This document shows positions 1 through 5,303 of a stretch of 6,341 bases of DNA, piece by piece. Source of the stretch: Candidatus Omnitrophota bacterium (lineage in GTDB: Bacteria > Omnitrophota > Omnitrophia > Omnitrophales > JACQLI01); the NCBI GenBank assembly GCA_016204125.1, contig JACQLI010000073.1, positions 1-6,341 on the forward strand, written 5' to 3'. A program made the position numbers and the translations under genes. The notes below the pieces were generated by a model. It was given only the letters and a program-made list of their open reading frames with translations. It was not told the DNA's origin and made no database searches. How positions within the stretch are numbered: position 1 is the stretch's first letter; the number at the start of each line of letters is the position of its first letter.

Positions 1-144
1 CGGTGAACCTAAGCCACCCGCTCCTATGATAAGCACTTTAGCCTGAAGGAGCTTTTTCTGCCCCTCTTCGCCTATTTCAGGCAGGATGAGGTGCCTGCTG
101 TAACGCATGTATTGTTCAGGAGTTAGATTCGTTTTTTGCTCCAT
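1..144 (-). CDS. moeB: MoeB/ThiF-type adenylyltransferase, N-terminal part (runs off left edge)
   Basis: Only the first 48 codons are in the window. The encoded start is MEQKTNLTPEQYMRYSRHLI, followed by LPEIGEEGQKKLLQ and a beta strand leading into the glycine-rich GAGGLGS nucleotide-binding turn (residues about 41-47). RYSRH plus this Rossmann turn is the hallmark of the E1-like family that adenylates the C-terminal Gly-Gly of small sulfur carriers: MoaD for molybdopterin, ThiS for thiamine, or a CysO-like carrier for cysteine. The catalytic Asp, zinc cysteines and any rhodanese domain lie outside, so the carrier cannot be decided; moeB is a family label. ATG 142-144 is preferred because GGAAG lies 8 bases upstream of it. 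An in-frame ATG at 157-159 has no Shine-Dalgarno site. The gene follows apgM by 23 bases on the same strand. Confidence 0.85.
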   Translation of the reverse strand, partial: MEQKTNLTPEQYMRYSRHLILPEIGEEGQKKLLQAKVLIIGAGGLGSP

Positions 145-166
145 ATCTACCACTTCCATATTGCAG

Positions 167-194
167 ATTATATCGCATCCCAACCCTCGATCAA
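167..194 (-). promoter_or_regulatory. Possible internal promoter for the MoeB-like gene
   Basis: Read on the minus strand, TTGATC (194-189, four of six matches to TTGACA) is followed after 16 bases by a perfect TATAAT (172-167). Transcription would start near 160, leaving a leader of about 16 bases that contains GGAAG and then the ATG at 144. The boxes overlap the last codons and stop of apgM, where ATA TAA encodes Ile-stop, so the -10 match could be chance. It would let the MoeB-like gene be expressed apart from apgM. Confidence 0.3.
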
Positions 195-1370
195 ACGTCT
201 CATTAAAAGATATCCTTTTTCTACGTGGACACCTGTCGATTTGGCATTGGCCTCTGTGTAACCTTTGCCCGATTTAACCTTGGTATCGGATCCTATAAAT
301 ATGAAAGGAACGGGATCAGCAATGTGGGTCTTTTTTGCCGTAGGCGTGTAATGATCAGGGGCCACAAAGAGTCGATAAGATCCCTGCTTCCTAAGATGGT
401 CATGAAGAGGACCCACGATTGCTTCGTCGATCCTTTCGATCGCCTTTTTCTTTTCCTGGGCCAATCCTGAATGACCCGCCTCATCGGTTGCTTCGACATG
501 AACAAAGATAAGGTCGAGATCCTTTAAAGCTTCAATGGCATATTTAGCTTTTGCCTTGTAATCGGTATCGAAATAACCCGTGGCGCCTGGAACTTGGATC
601 ACCCTCCAGCCAAGATAGTGCCCAAGCCCTTGAAGAAGGTCAACTGCCGAAATGACCCCTCCTTTGATTCCTTTAAACTTTTGGTGAAAAGGTTCAAGCT
701 TAGGCTTCACACCGCCGCCCCAAAGCCAAATCATGTTGGCTTTCGACTTTCCCTCTTTCGTCCGTTTCTGGTTGATCGGATGGTTTTCTAAAACACTACG
801 TGATTCGAGAGTTAATTTTGTAAAGATGTCCGAGCCTCTCCCTTTTGGGAGATGCGGCTCAAATTTTTGGCCCTGGATGTCGTGAGGTTGTGCTGTCTGG
901 ACTTCAAAGTCATTGCCCTTTTTACAAAGGAGAATATGGCGGTACATCTTCCCAGGAAAAAACTGGAGGTCTTTTGTTCCAAATGCTTTTGAAACCGTGC
1001 TGATCAATTCTTTCGCTTCTTCAGTCGAGACATGGCCCGCGCTATAATCTTCGAGGATGTCACCCTTTGCGGTCACTAAATTGCAGCGGAAAACTTTGTC
1101 CTCTTCACCCACTTTGATTCCAAGACTTGCCGCTTCAAGCGGAGCCCTTCCTGTGTAGCATGACTTCGGGTCGTAACCCATAAGGCTCAGTCCGCAAACG
1201 TCACTTCCTGGATACATTCCAGGCGGCACAGTTTGAAGAGTTCCTAAGATTCCCTCTTTGGCGAGTTGATCGAGATTCGGAGTGTGAGCTGCTTCAAGCG
1301 GAGTCTTATTCCCCAGCTCCGCAATCGGCCAATCCCCCAACCCATCTGGAACAATCACGGCATATTTCAT
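168..1370 (-). CDS. apgM: Cofactor-independent phosphoglycerate mutase, archaeal type (ApgM)
   Basis: The 400-residue product matches the ApgM family of the alkaline phosphatase superfamily in length and motifs. ApgM enzymes interconvert 3- and 2-phosphoglycerate through a phosphoserine intermediate with divalent metals, in the cytosol. The sequence opens with MKYAVIVPDGLGD (metal-ligand candidate D9). The nucleophile candidate is S56 in PGSDVCGLSLMGYDP. Later metal-ligand candidates are D296 and H300 in ATDEAGHSG, D339 and H340 in APDHYTP, and H349 in THIADPVPF. ATG 1368-1370 is chosen because family members normally begin MKY, it makes an ATGA overlap with the upstream methyltransferase gene, and GAGAAG sits 6 bases upstream. 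The ATG at 1374-1376 is pressed against that GAGAAG. Homologues near threonine-biosynthesis genes are sometimes labelled proposed homoserine kinase; that alternative is open because the genes beyond the left edge are unseen. Confidence 0.93.
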   Translation of the reverse strand: MKYAVIVPDGLGDWPIAELGNKTPLEAAHTPNLDQLAKEGILGTLQTVPPGMYPGSDVCGLSLMGYDPKSCYTGRAPLEAASLGIKVGEEDKVFRCNLVTAKGDILEDYSAGHVSTEEAKELISTVSKAFGTKDLQFFPGKMYRHILLCKKGNDFEVQTAQPHDIQGQKFEPHLPKGRGSDIFTKLTLESRSVLENHPINQKRTKEGKSKANMIWLWGGGVKPKLEPFHQKFKGIKGGVISAVDLLQGLGHYLGWRVIQVPGATGYFDTDYKAKAKYAIEALKDLDLIFVHVEATDEAGHSGLAQEKKKAIERIDEAIVGPLHDHLRKQGSYRLFVAPDHYTPTAKKTHIADPVPFIFIGSDTKVKSGKGYTEANAKSTGVHVEKGYLLMRRLIEGWDAI

Positions 1371-1819
1371 AACCATCTTCTCACGCGTTTTTTATAATCG
1401 AGATATTCTTGGCCAAACGCACTCTCTAGTTTTTTTTCTTCGTACGGAACAAAGGTTGCGTTGATTGTAATGAAAAAGGCAAGGGGCACAAGATAAAAAG
1501 GAGCTGGGCCCACGCAAAAAGCGATGCCCAGAAGAATGAGAGAAATTCCCAAATACATGGGATTCCGACTGAAGCGGTAAGGACCATCAAAAACGAGCAC
1601 CGTTGTTGGTTCGGTAGGACAAATTGTTGCCTTTCTCGTTCGAAAAAGGGCCCACCCCCAAGTCATAACAGCAAAACCCAGACACAAGACGATAGTCCCC
1701 ACAACGGGGCTCGAATAGCAAAATAATACGCCAAGCGGTATCCAAAAATGTACCGCAATCGCAATCACGAGATACCCCAAGGCCATGAAGGGGGGCTTTA
1801 TGATAAGGAGTCTATTCAT
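1367..1819 (-). CDS. Isoprenylcysteine methyltransferase-like membrane protein
   Basis: This 150-residue protein carries the ICMT/phospholipid methyltransferase signature: GPYRFSRNPMYLG at residues 79-91, then EE at 127-128 and a basic C-terminus ending RVRRWL. In characterised members these C-terminal elements form the S-adenosylmethionine pocket at the membrane face. Hydrophobic stretches at about 12-33, 38-58, 90-105 and 106-123 suggest three to four membrane segments. The substrate is unknown: bacteria generally lack prenylated CaaX proteins, and related small proteins methylate lipids, isoprenoid acids or other small molecules. It is first in the minus-strand run and overlaps apgM by 4 bases, so the two are probably co-transcribed, though no functional link is obvious. 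The ATG at 1817-1819 lacks a convincing Shine-Dalgarno site; the next in-frame ATG (1784-1786) would cut into the first membrane segment and also lacks one. Confidence 0.85.
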   Translation of the reverse strand: MNRLLIIKPPFMALGYLVIAIAVHFWIPLGVLFCYSSPVVGTIVLCLGFAVMTWGWALFRTRKATICPTEPTTVLVFDGPYRFSRNPMYLGISLILLGIAFCVGPAPFYLVPLAFFITINATFVPYEEKKLESAFGQEYLDYKKRVRRWL

Positions 1820-1841
1820 TCGAAGAAAAACTCAGTATAAT
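1813..1841 (+). promoter_or_regulatory. Candidate promoter of the mla-type operon
   Basis: A perfect -10 box TATAAT lies at 1836-1841. The hexamer 17 bases upstream, TATTCA at 1813-1818, matches the -35 consensus at only three of six positions. Transcription would start near 1848, giving a leader of about 14 bases that holds AAGGA (1851-1855), 6 bases before the ATG at 1862. The position in the 42-base divergent gap, directly before the operon, makes it the most likely promoter. The weak -35 suggests modest strength or an activator. Confidence 0.55.
1834..1839 (-). promoter_or_regulatory. Candidate -10 box for the methyltransferase-apgM unit
   Basis: On the minus strand the same AT core reads TATACT, five of six matches to the -10 consensus, and overlaps the plus-strand TATAAT. 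It would start transcription about 8 bases before the ATG at 1819, a very short leader, in line with the lack of a Shine-Dalgarno site there. No good -35 is visible at 16-18 bases. Confidence 0.3.
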
Positions 1842-1861
1842 GCTTGGGTTAAGGAATCGCC

Positions 1862-2200
1862 ATGAAAATCCAAGTCAAAAACCAATCCGAAGGATTCGTA
1901 TACGTTACTCTCGAGGGGGAGCTTGATTTTGACTCGTCTCCCGCGATACGGCAAGAGTTTACCAAGTTCACCGAAAAAAATCCCACGAAAGTTTTGATCA
2001 ACCTTAAAAAGGTAACTTATATCGATAGTTCGGGCCTTGCCACTTTTATCGAACTATTCCAAAAAATGAAGCGCAGTCAAGGAAAGCTTGTGCTTTTCAA
2101 TCTTTCTGAAGGGGTCCGAAGCGTCTTCGAAATTGCCAAATTGGACTCTATTTTCCACCTCGCGAAAAGTGAAGAAGAGGCCCTCGCCCTCACCCAATGA
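1862..2200 (+). CDS. mlaB: STAS-domain protein, MlaB-like subunit of the lipid ABC transporter
   Basis: The 112-residue product is a single STAS domain: an N-terminal beta strand pair, LEGELDFDSSP (17-27), LINLKKVTYIDSSGLATFIE (45-64) and a C-terminal helix. The DSSG at 55-58 is the site at which SpoIIAA-type anti-anti-sigma factors are phosphorylated on Ser, so automatic annotation may call this an anti-sigma factor antagonist. Context argues otherwise: it is the first gene of an mlaE-mlaF-mlaD operon, overlapping mlaE by 4 bases (ATGA, 2197-2200). In the E. coli MlaFEDB complex the STAS protein MlaB binds the ATPase MlaF and stabilises and stimulates it, with a Thr at the equivalent site. 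The start is supported by AAGGA 6 bases upstream. There is no membrane segment, so it should sit on the cytoplasmic side. Confidence 0.85.
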   Translation: MKIQVKNQSEGFVYVTLEGELDFDSSPAIRQEFTKFTEKNPTKVLINLKKVTYIDSSGLATFIELFQKMKRSQGKLVLFNLSEGVRSVFEIAKLDSIFHLAKSEEEALALTQ

Positions 2201-3009
2201 TCGCTCGTCTTTCCCATTTCCTTGTAACCGTCGGAAGAAATACCCAGCTCTTGCTCATTGAGGTCGGAAGACTCTCGAACCTTGCGAGACATTTTCTTTA
2301 CTGGACCTTTGCTGCGCCGCTCGCGGGCAAGCAGGGTTTGAGGCGTCACTCGTTCGTACAGCAACTCATTTTCATGGGCAATGAATCCGTCTTCATCGTT
2401 TTCCTTGTCACCGCATCGGTGGGAGCTGTCCTTGCACTCCAGGCAGCCTACCAACTCAGACAATTTGGAGCGGTGCTCTACACAGGAGCCCTTGTCAGTG
2501 TTTCGATGACCCGTGAGCTCGGCCCTATCGTAACCTCGATTGTTATCGCAGGAAGGGTGGGGGCCAGCATTACCGCGGAAATTGGGACCATGAAGGTTCA
2601 AGAAGAAGTGGATGCGTTAACAACCATGGGAATCCCGCCTGTCCCCTTTCTCGTGGTACCCCGCATCCTTGCCATCGCCATCATGCTCCCTTGTTTGACA
2701 GCATTGGGTGATCTGATCGGGATTTTTGGGGGTTACCTGATCGGCATCTCTGGACTTGGGTTGGATTCCAATCTTTATCTCCGTCAAACTTTCGAAGCCT
2801 TGATTCCCAAAGATATCCTCACGGGTATCGCGAAAAGCTTTGTCTTTGCCATTTTGATCGGGCTTATTTCGACTTACAAAGGATTGAGTGTGGAGGGAGG
2901 GGCGGAGGGAGTGGGGCGCGCAACAACGGAGTCAGTGGTCTTATCGATCATCGCTATCATCGTCTCCGATTGCATTTGTACAGGCGTCTTTTACTACATC
3001 TTCCCATGA
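2197..3009 (+). CDS. mlaE: MlaE-family ABC transporter permease
   Basis: At 270 residues this is the usual length for the MlaE/TGD1 permease family, the inner-membrane channel of MCE lipid transporters. Family marks include MTRELGPIVTSIVIAGRVGA (104-123), AEIGTMKVQEEVDALTTMG (127-145), which should form the coupling helix touching the ATPase, and GGAEGVGRATTESVV (234-248) before the last membrane helix. An amphipathic N-terminus (about 1-50) precedes hydrophobic segments near 62-85, 95-125, 150-170, 172-190, 210-230 and 246-269. With MlaF, MlaB and MlaD it should pass phospholipids between inner membrane and periplasm; direction cannot be read from sequence. The start overlaps the mlaB stop as ATGA. 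No Shine-Dalgarno site lies before it (the nearest, AGAGG, is 16 bases away), so coupled reinitiation is likely. Confidence 0.95.
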   Translation: MIARLSHFLVTVGRNTQLLLIEVGRLSNLARHFLYWTFAAPLAGKQGLRRHSFVQQLIFMGNESVFIVFLVTASVGAVLALQAAYQLRQFGAVLYTGALVSVSMTRELGPIVTSIVIAGRVGASITAEIGTMKVQEEVDALTTMGIPPVPFLVVPRILAIAIMLPCLTALGDLIGIFGGYLIGISGLGLDSNLYLRQTFEALIPKDILTGIAKSFVFAILIGLISTYKGLSVEGGAEGVGRATTESVVLSIIAIIVSDCICTGVFYYIFP

Positions 3010-3812
3010 GTGCGGTCATCCAGGTCGAAAACCTCCAGAAGTGGTTTGGGACGAGGAAAATCCTCGACGGGATCAACTTTGAAGTCCGCGAGGGGGAAAC
3101 CCTCGTGATCATGGGGGGATCGGGATGCGGTAAGAGCACTCTTCTTCGGACTCTCGTGGGTCTTCTCCAGGCTGATGAAGGAAAAGTTCTGATCTTCGGT
3201 GAGGATATGGCCCATGCGTCTGAAGATAAGAAAAATGAAATCCGCAAAAAATTCGGAATGCTCTTCCAGGGAGCGGCCCTTTTTAATTCGTTGACCGTTG
3301 GTGAGAATGTAGCGCTCCCCCTCAAAGAACACACAAGCCTCGATGAAGAGATTATTCGAATCATTGTTAAAGTCAAACTCGAGCTGGTAGGCTTGACGGG
3401 CTTTGAAAGTCTCAAGCCCTATCAAATTTCAGGTGGCATGAAAAAACGCGTGGCCCTCGCCCGCGCCATCGCCCTCGACCCCAAGATTGTCTTCTATGAC
3501 GAACCAGGGGCGGGACTCGATCCCATTACAGCACGTGTAATCGATCATCTCCTTATGGATCTTACCAAGAAGCTCCGCATGACTTCGGTTGTTGTTACTC
3601 ATGAGATGAACAGTGCGTTTCGAATCGCAGACCGCATGATTATGCTTCATCAGGGAAAGGTCGTTGGAAGCGGATCTCCGCAGGAAATCAAAGAATCAAA
3701 GGACCCTTACGTCCAACAGTTCGTGCGAGGGGAAATAAACGGGCCGATTTCCTTTAAAGAAACAAAGGAACACTATCTTAAAAGCATTTTTGGAGGTGAC
3801 GTTGGACTCTAA
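3006..3812 (+). CDS. mlaF: MlaF-family ABC transporter ATPase
   Basis: The 268-residue product is the ATPase of the MCE lipid transporter. All nucleotide-binding motifs are present: Walker A GGSGCGKST (37-45), Q-loop Q88, the family-type signature ISGGM (141-145) followed by KKR rather than the usual SGGQ, Walker B IVFYDEP (161-167) with catalytic E166, and switch H199. The C-terminal 30 or so residues after FVRGEINGP extend past the core; in E. coli this tail contacts the neighbouring MlaF and MlaB. ATG 3006-3008 is chosen: it overlaps the mlaE stop as ATGA and gives the normal N-terminus MSAVIQVENL. A TTG at 2970 in the same frame would add 12 residues over mlaE and is unlikely. No Shine-Dalgarno site precedes it, suggesting coupling to mlaE. 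Confidence 0.95.
   Translation: MSAVIQVENLQKWFGTRKILDGINFEVREGETLVIMGGSGCGKSTLLRTLVGLLQADEGKVLIFGEDMAHASEDKKNEIRKKFGMLFQGAALFNSLTVGENVALPLKEHTSLDEEIIRIIVKVKLELVGLTGFESLKPYQISGGMKKRVALARAIALDPKIVFYDEPGAGLDPITARVIDHLLMDLTKKLRMTSVVVTHEMNSAFRIADRMIMLHQGKVVGSGSPQEIKESKDPYVQQFVRGEINGPISFKETKEHYLKSIFGGDVGL
3792..3804 (+). promoter_or_regulatory. Strong ribosome binding site fixing a TTG start for mlaD
   Basis: GGAGG (3792-3796, extending as GGAGGTGA) lies inside the last codons of mlaF, 5 bases before TTG at 3802-3804. It decides the mlaD start. The two in-frame alternatives, TTG 3790 and GTG 3796, fall upstream of or within the site itself and cannot use it. Confidence 0.75.
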
Positions 3813-4458
3813 CAACCCTTCCGAACTGAAAGCTGGATTTCTCGTAACGGTTTCGTTGGGCGTTCTTCTCTTCCTGCTTTTTTCTGCAAGCAATGTTCAA
3901 CTGTTTCAAAACACTCGGGACATCCCAATCTCTTTTGATTATGTGGGAGGCCTTGAGAAAAACGCCCCTGTTCACTTCGCGGGATATAAAGTGGGAAAGG
4001 TCAAATATGTTGAATTCCTGAAAGATAAAGAGGCTCAAGTTCTTGTCCATATTTCCCTAAGTCGTGACGTCGTCCTCAAGAAAGATTCTGAGGCTTACAT
4101 TGAGGTAATGGGATTTATGGGAGAAAAGTTTATTGAGCTCACGGCAGGCTCCTCTGAGGCCGAACCGCTCCTTGAAAACGAGCCTCTCAAGGGCACAGAC
4201 CCCGTCCCGATGATGGCAATGATTAAACAAGGAACTGAACTCCTCACGGAGTTTGAGAAGACGGTCGACTCCCTTCAAGAGCTAACTACGGATCTGAAGG
4301 GTATTGTGGGGGAAAACCGAACCGAGCTCGATCAGATTTTTAATAACTTGAATCAGGCTTCCAAGAATCTGGAAGAAATGACCCACGATCTTAAACTGCA
4401 TCCTTGGAAGCTTCTCAAGAAGTCAGAAGGAAAAAAGAAGCGCTTTCTTTTCTTCTAG
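3802..4458 (+). CDS. mlaD: MlaD-family MCE-domain protein with extended C-terminal helix
   Basis: This 218-residue protein has a short cytosolic N-terminus, one membrane anchor (about 11-29) and a single MCE domain (about 40-117, including VGGLEKNAPVHFAGYKVGKV at 48-67 and GFMGEKFIEL at 104-113). After it come about 65 residues (136-200) of strongly helical, heptad-like sequence, then HPWKLL (200-205) and a Lys-rich end. MCE proteins form hexameric rings with a hydrophobic pore for lipids in the periplasm. E. coli MlaD is about 183 residues, so the helical part is longer here and may form a longer tube. The TTG start overlaps mlaF by 11 bases. The gene ends the operon: the next gene converges 4 bases on, so no mlaC follows. 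Confidence 0.92.
   Translation: MDSNNPSELKAGFLVTVSLGVLLFLLFSASNVQLFQNTRDIPISFDYVGGLEKNAPVHFAGYKVGKVKYVEFLKDKEAQVLVHISLSRDVVLKKDSEAYIEVMGFMGEKFIELTAGSSEAEPLLENEPLKGTDPVPMMAMIKQGTELLTEFEKTVDSLQELTTDLKGIVGENRTELDQIFNNLNQASKNLEEMTHDLKLHPWKLLKKSEGKKKRFLFF
4426..4455 (+). terminator. Weak hairpin at the end of mlaD, possible terminator
   Basis: A purine arm (4426-4437) can pair with a pyrimidine arm (4444-4455) around the six-base loop AAGCGC, giving 12 pairs with one A-C mismatch and two G-U wobbles. The stem is AU-rich and the downstream bases are not a U-run, so this is not a canonical intrinsic terminator. The wobbles favour the plus-strand RNA. It is the only hairpin I see near the convergent gene ends. 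Confidence 0.25.
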
Positions 4459-4468
4459 TCTTCTAGTC
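4451..4468. repeat. Tandem 8-base repeat carrying both convergent stop codons
   Basis: The unit TCTTCTAG occurs twice in a row (4451-4458, 4459-4466) and the next two bases keep the period. Each unit ends in the palindrome CTAG. The first supplies the mlaD stop TAG (4456-4458, plus strand); the second supplies the FecR gene stop TAG (4465-4463, minus strand). Confidence 0.9.
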
Positions 4469-5290
4469 GATATTGGGGTTGCTTTGCCGAGTGGAAGGTT
4501 GGCTAGCGGAACTCTCTTCGGAAGCAGCCCCTGTCCCAGAACTTTGGGATCCTGAAGTGTCCTGCTCAAAGCCAGATTGACCTGGTTCTGTTTCCCCAAC
4601 TGTGCTTGGTGGACTTGACTCAGAACCACCACCTCCTGTCGGAGGTTCTCCTCCATCAAGAGCTTGATCTGTTTCTGATTCGCCCGATTCCTCAGGCGGA
4701 GTCACATTTCCTTCTTCATTAGCAGTGGACTGTTGACCTTCTTCTACGGCATAGCTCTGATCCCCTGCGAGGTTAGAAAAAACCACGGCGTTCTCAAAAA
4801 CTTCTAGAAGGGTAAAGTATTGCTGTTCGAAAAGGTAAACGAAAAGTCCAAAAAAGGTTCCCCGAACCGCCGCAACAGACGTGGGGGTTCGAATCTCAAA
4901 GCTTGAGCCCTGAGGGAGCTTCTTCACTTTGGCCTTCAGCCTTCCTAAGGCAAGCTGAGCTGAAAAACGGTGCTTCTCCTCTTCTATCACATAGCTTTCA
5001 TACGACCAGGTCGTTTCTTCACTGAGACTGATTTCTCCGAGACCCTCGAGGATAATTTTGACTGAGCTTTTCTTCCCTGTCTGAATCTTATCGCTAGGCT
5101 TCAGCTCTTCTTCTTGAACTGCAGGTCTCCCTTGGGCTCCACCTGCTTCGATAATCTGTACGTCTCCCTGAATATCTCGGAGAGAAACTTTAGGAGTTGT
5201 TTGCGCCTCGACTACGATCGGTTCTGAAAGAACCCCTGAAACCAACACAACTCCCATCCAAAACCAAGGTATCAAAATGTCTCTTCGCAT
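4463..5290 (-). CDS. Secreted FecR-domain protein with disordered acidic tail
   Basis: The 275-residue product starts MRRDILIPWFWMGVVLVSG, a signal peptide with likely cleavage after VEA (A29). Residues about 35-180 form a FecR-type beta-rich domain with its signature FEIRTPTSVAAVRGTFF (131-147). From about 187 to the end the chain is low-complexity, rich in Ser, Gly, Glu, Pro and Thr, and surely disordered. There is no cysteine, no lipobox and no second membrane segment, so this is a soluble periplasmic or surface protein and not a classical FecR anti-sigma regulator with a cytosolic domain. ATG 5288-5290 is chosen: GGAG and AGGGGG lie 3 and 9 bases upstream. The in-frame ATG at 5297-5299 touches the G-run and would add three residues. 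It follows the beta-barrel gene by 13 bases and is probably co-transcribed. Function is unknown. Confidence 0.85.
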   Translation of the reverse strand: MRRDILIPWFWMGVVLVSGVLSEPIVVEAQTTPKVSLRDIQGDVQIIEAGGAQGRPAVQEEELKPSDKIQTGKKSSVKIILEGLGEISLSEETTWSYESYVIEEEKHRFSAQLALGRLKAKVKKLPQGSSFEIRTPTSVAAVRGTFFGLFVYLFEQQYFTLLEVFENAVVFSNLAGDQSYAVEEGQQSTANEEGNVTPPEESGESETDQALDGGEPPTGGGGSESSPPSTVGETEPGQSGFEQDTSGSQSSGTGAASEESSASQPSTRQSNPNID

Positions 5291-5303
5291 TCTCTCCATC
5301 CCC

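Noticed and set aside
225..791. Plus-strand open frames opposite the apgM gene
   Set aside because: They run antisense to conserved ApgM motifs and encode nothing recognisable.
1132..1303. A 13-base direct repeat (GCTTCAAGCGGAG at 1132-1144 and 1291-1303) inside apgM
   Set aside because: Both copies encode the PLEAA motif, which occurs twice in the ApgM family itself, so it reflects protein sequence and not a mobile or regulatory repeat.
2077..2601. Long minus-strand open frame (174 codons) opposite the STAS and permease genes
   Set aside because: It lies antisense to two clear family members, spans their junction and encodes a charged, unrecognisable sequence with no domain pattern; a shadow of the real genes.
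2970..3005. Earlier TTG start for the ATPase gene
   Set aside because: It would add 12 residues over the end of mlaE with no Shine-Dalgarno site; the ATG at 3006 gives the usual family N-terminus and an ATGA overlap.
2957..3425. Two minus-strand open frames opposite the ATPase gene
   Set aside because: Both are antisense to intact Walker A and Q-loop coding sequence, have no recognisable motifs and no start signals.
4463..5290. Classical FecR iron-uptake sigma regulator
   Set aside because: The protein has a cleavable signal peptide and no cytosolic anti-sigma region or following membrane helix, and no sigma factor or TonB receptor gene is in the window.
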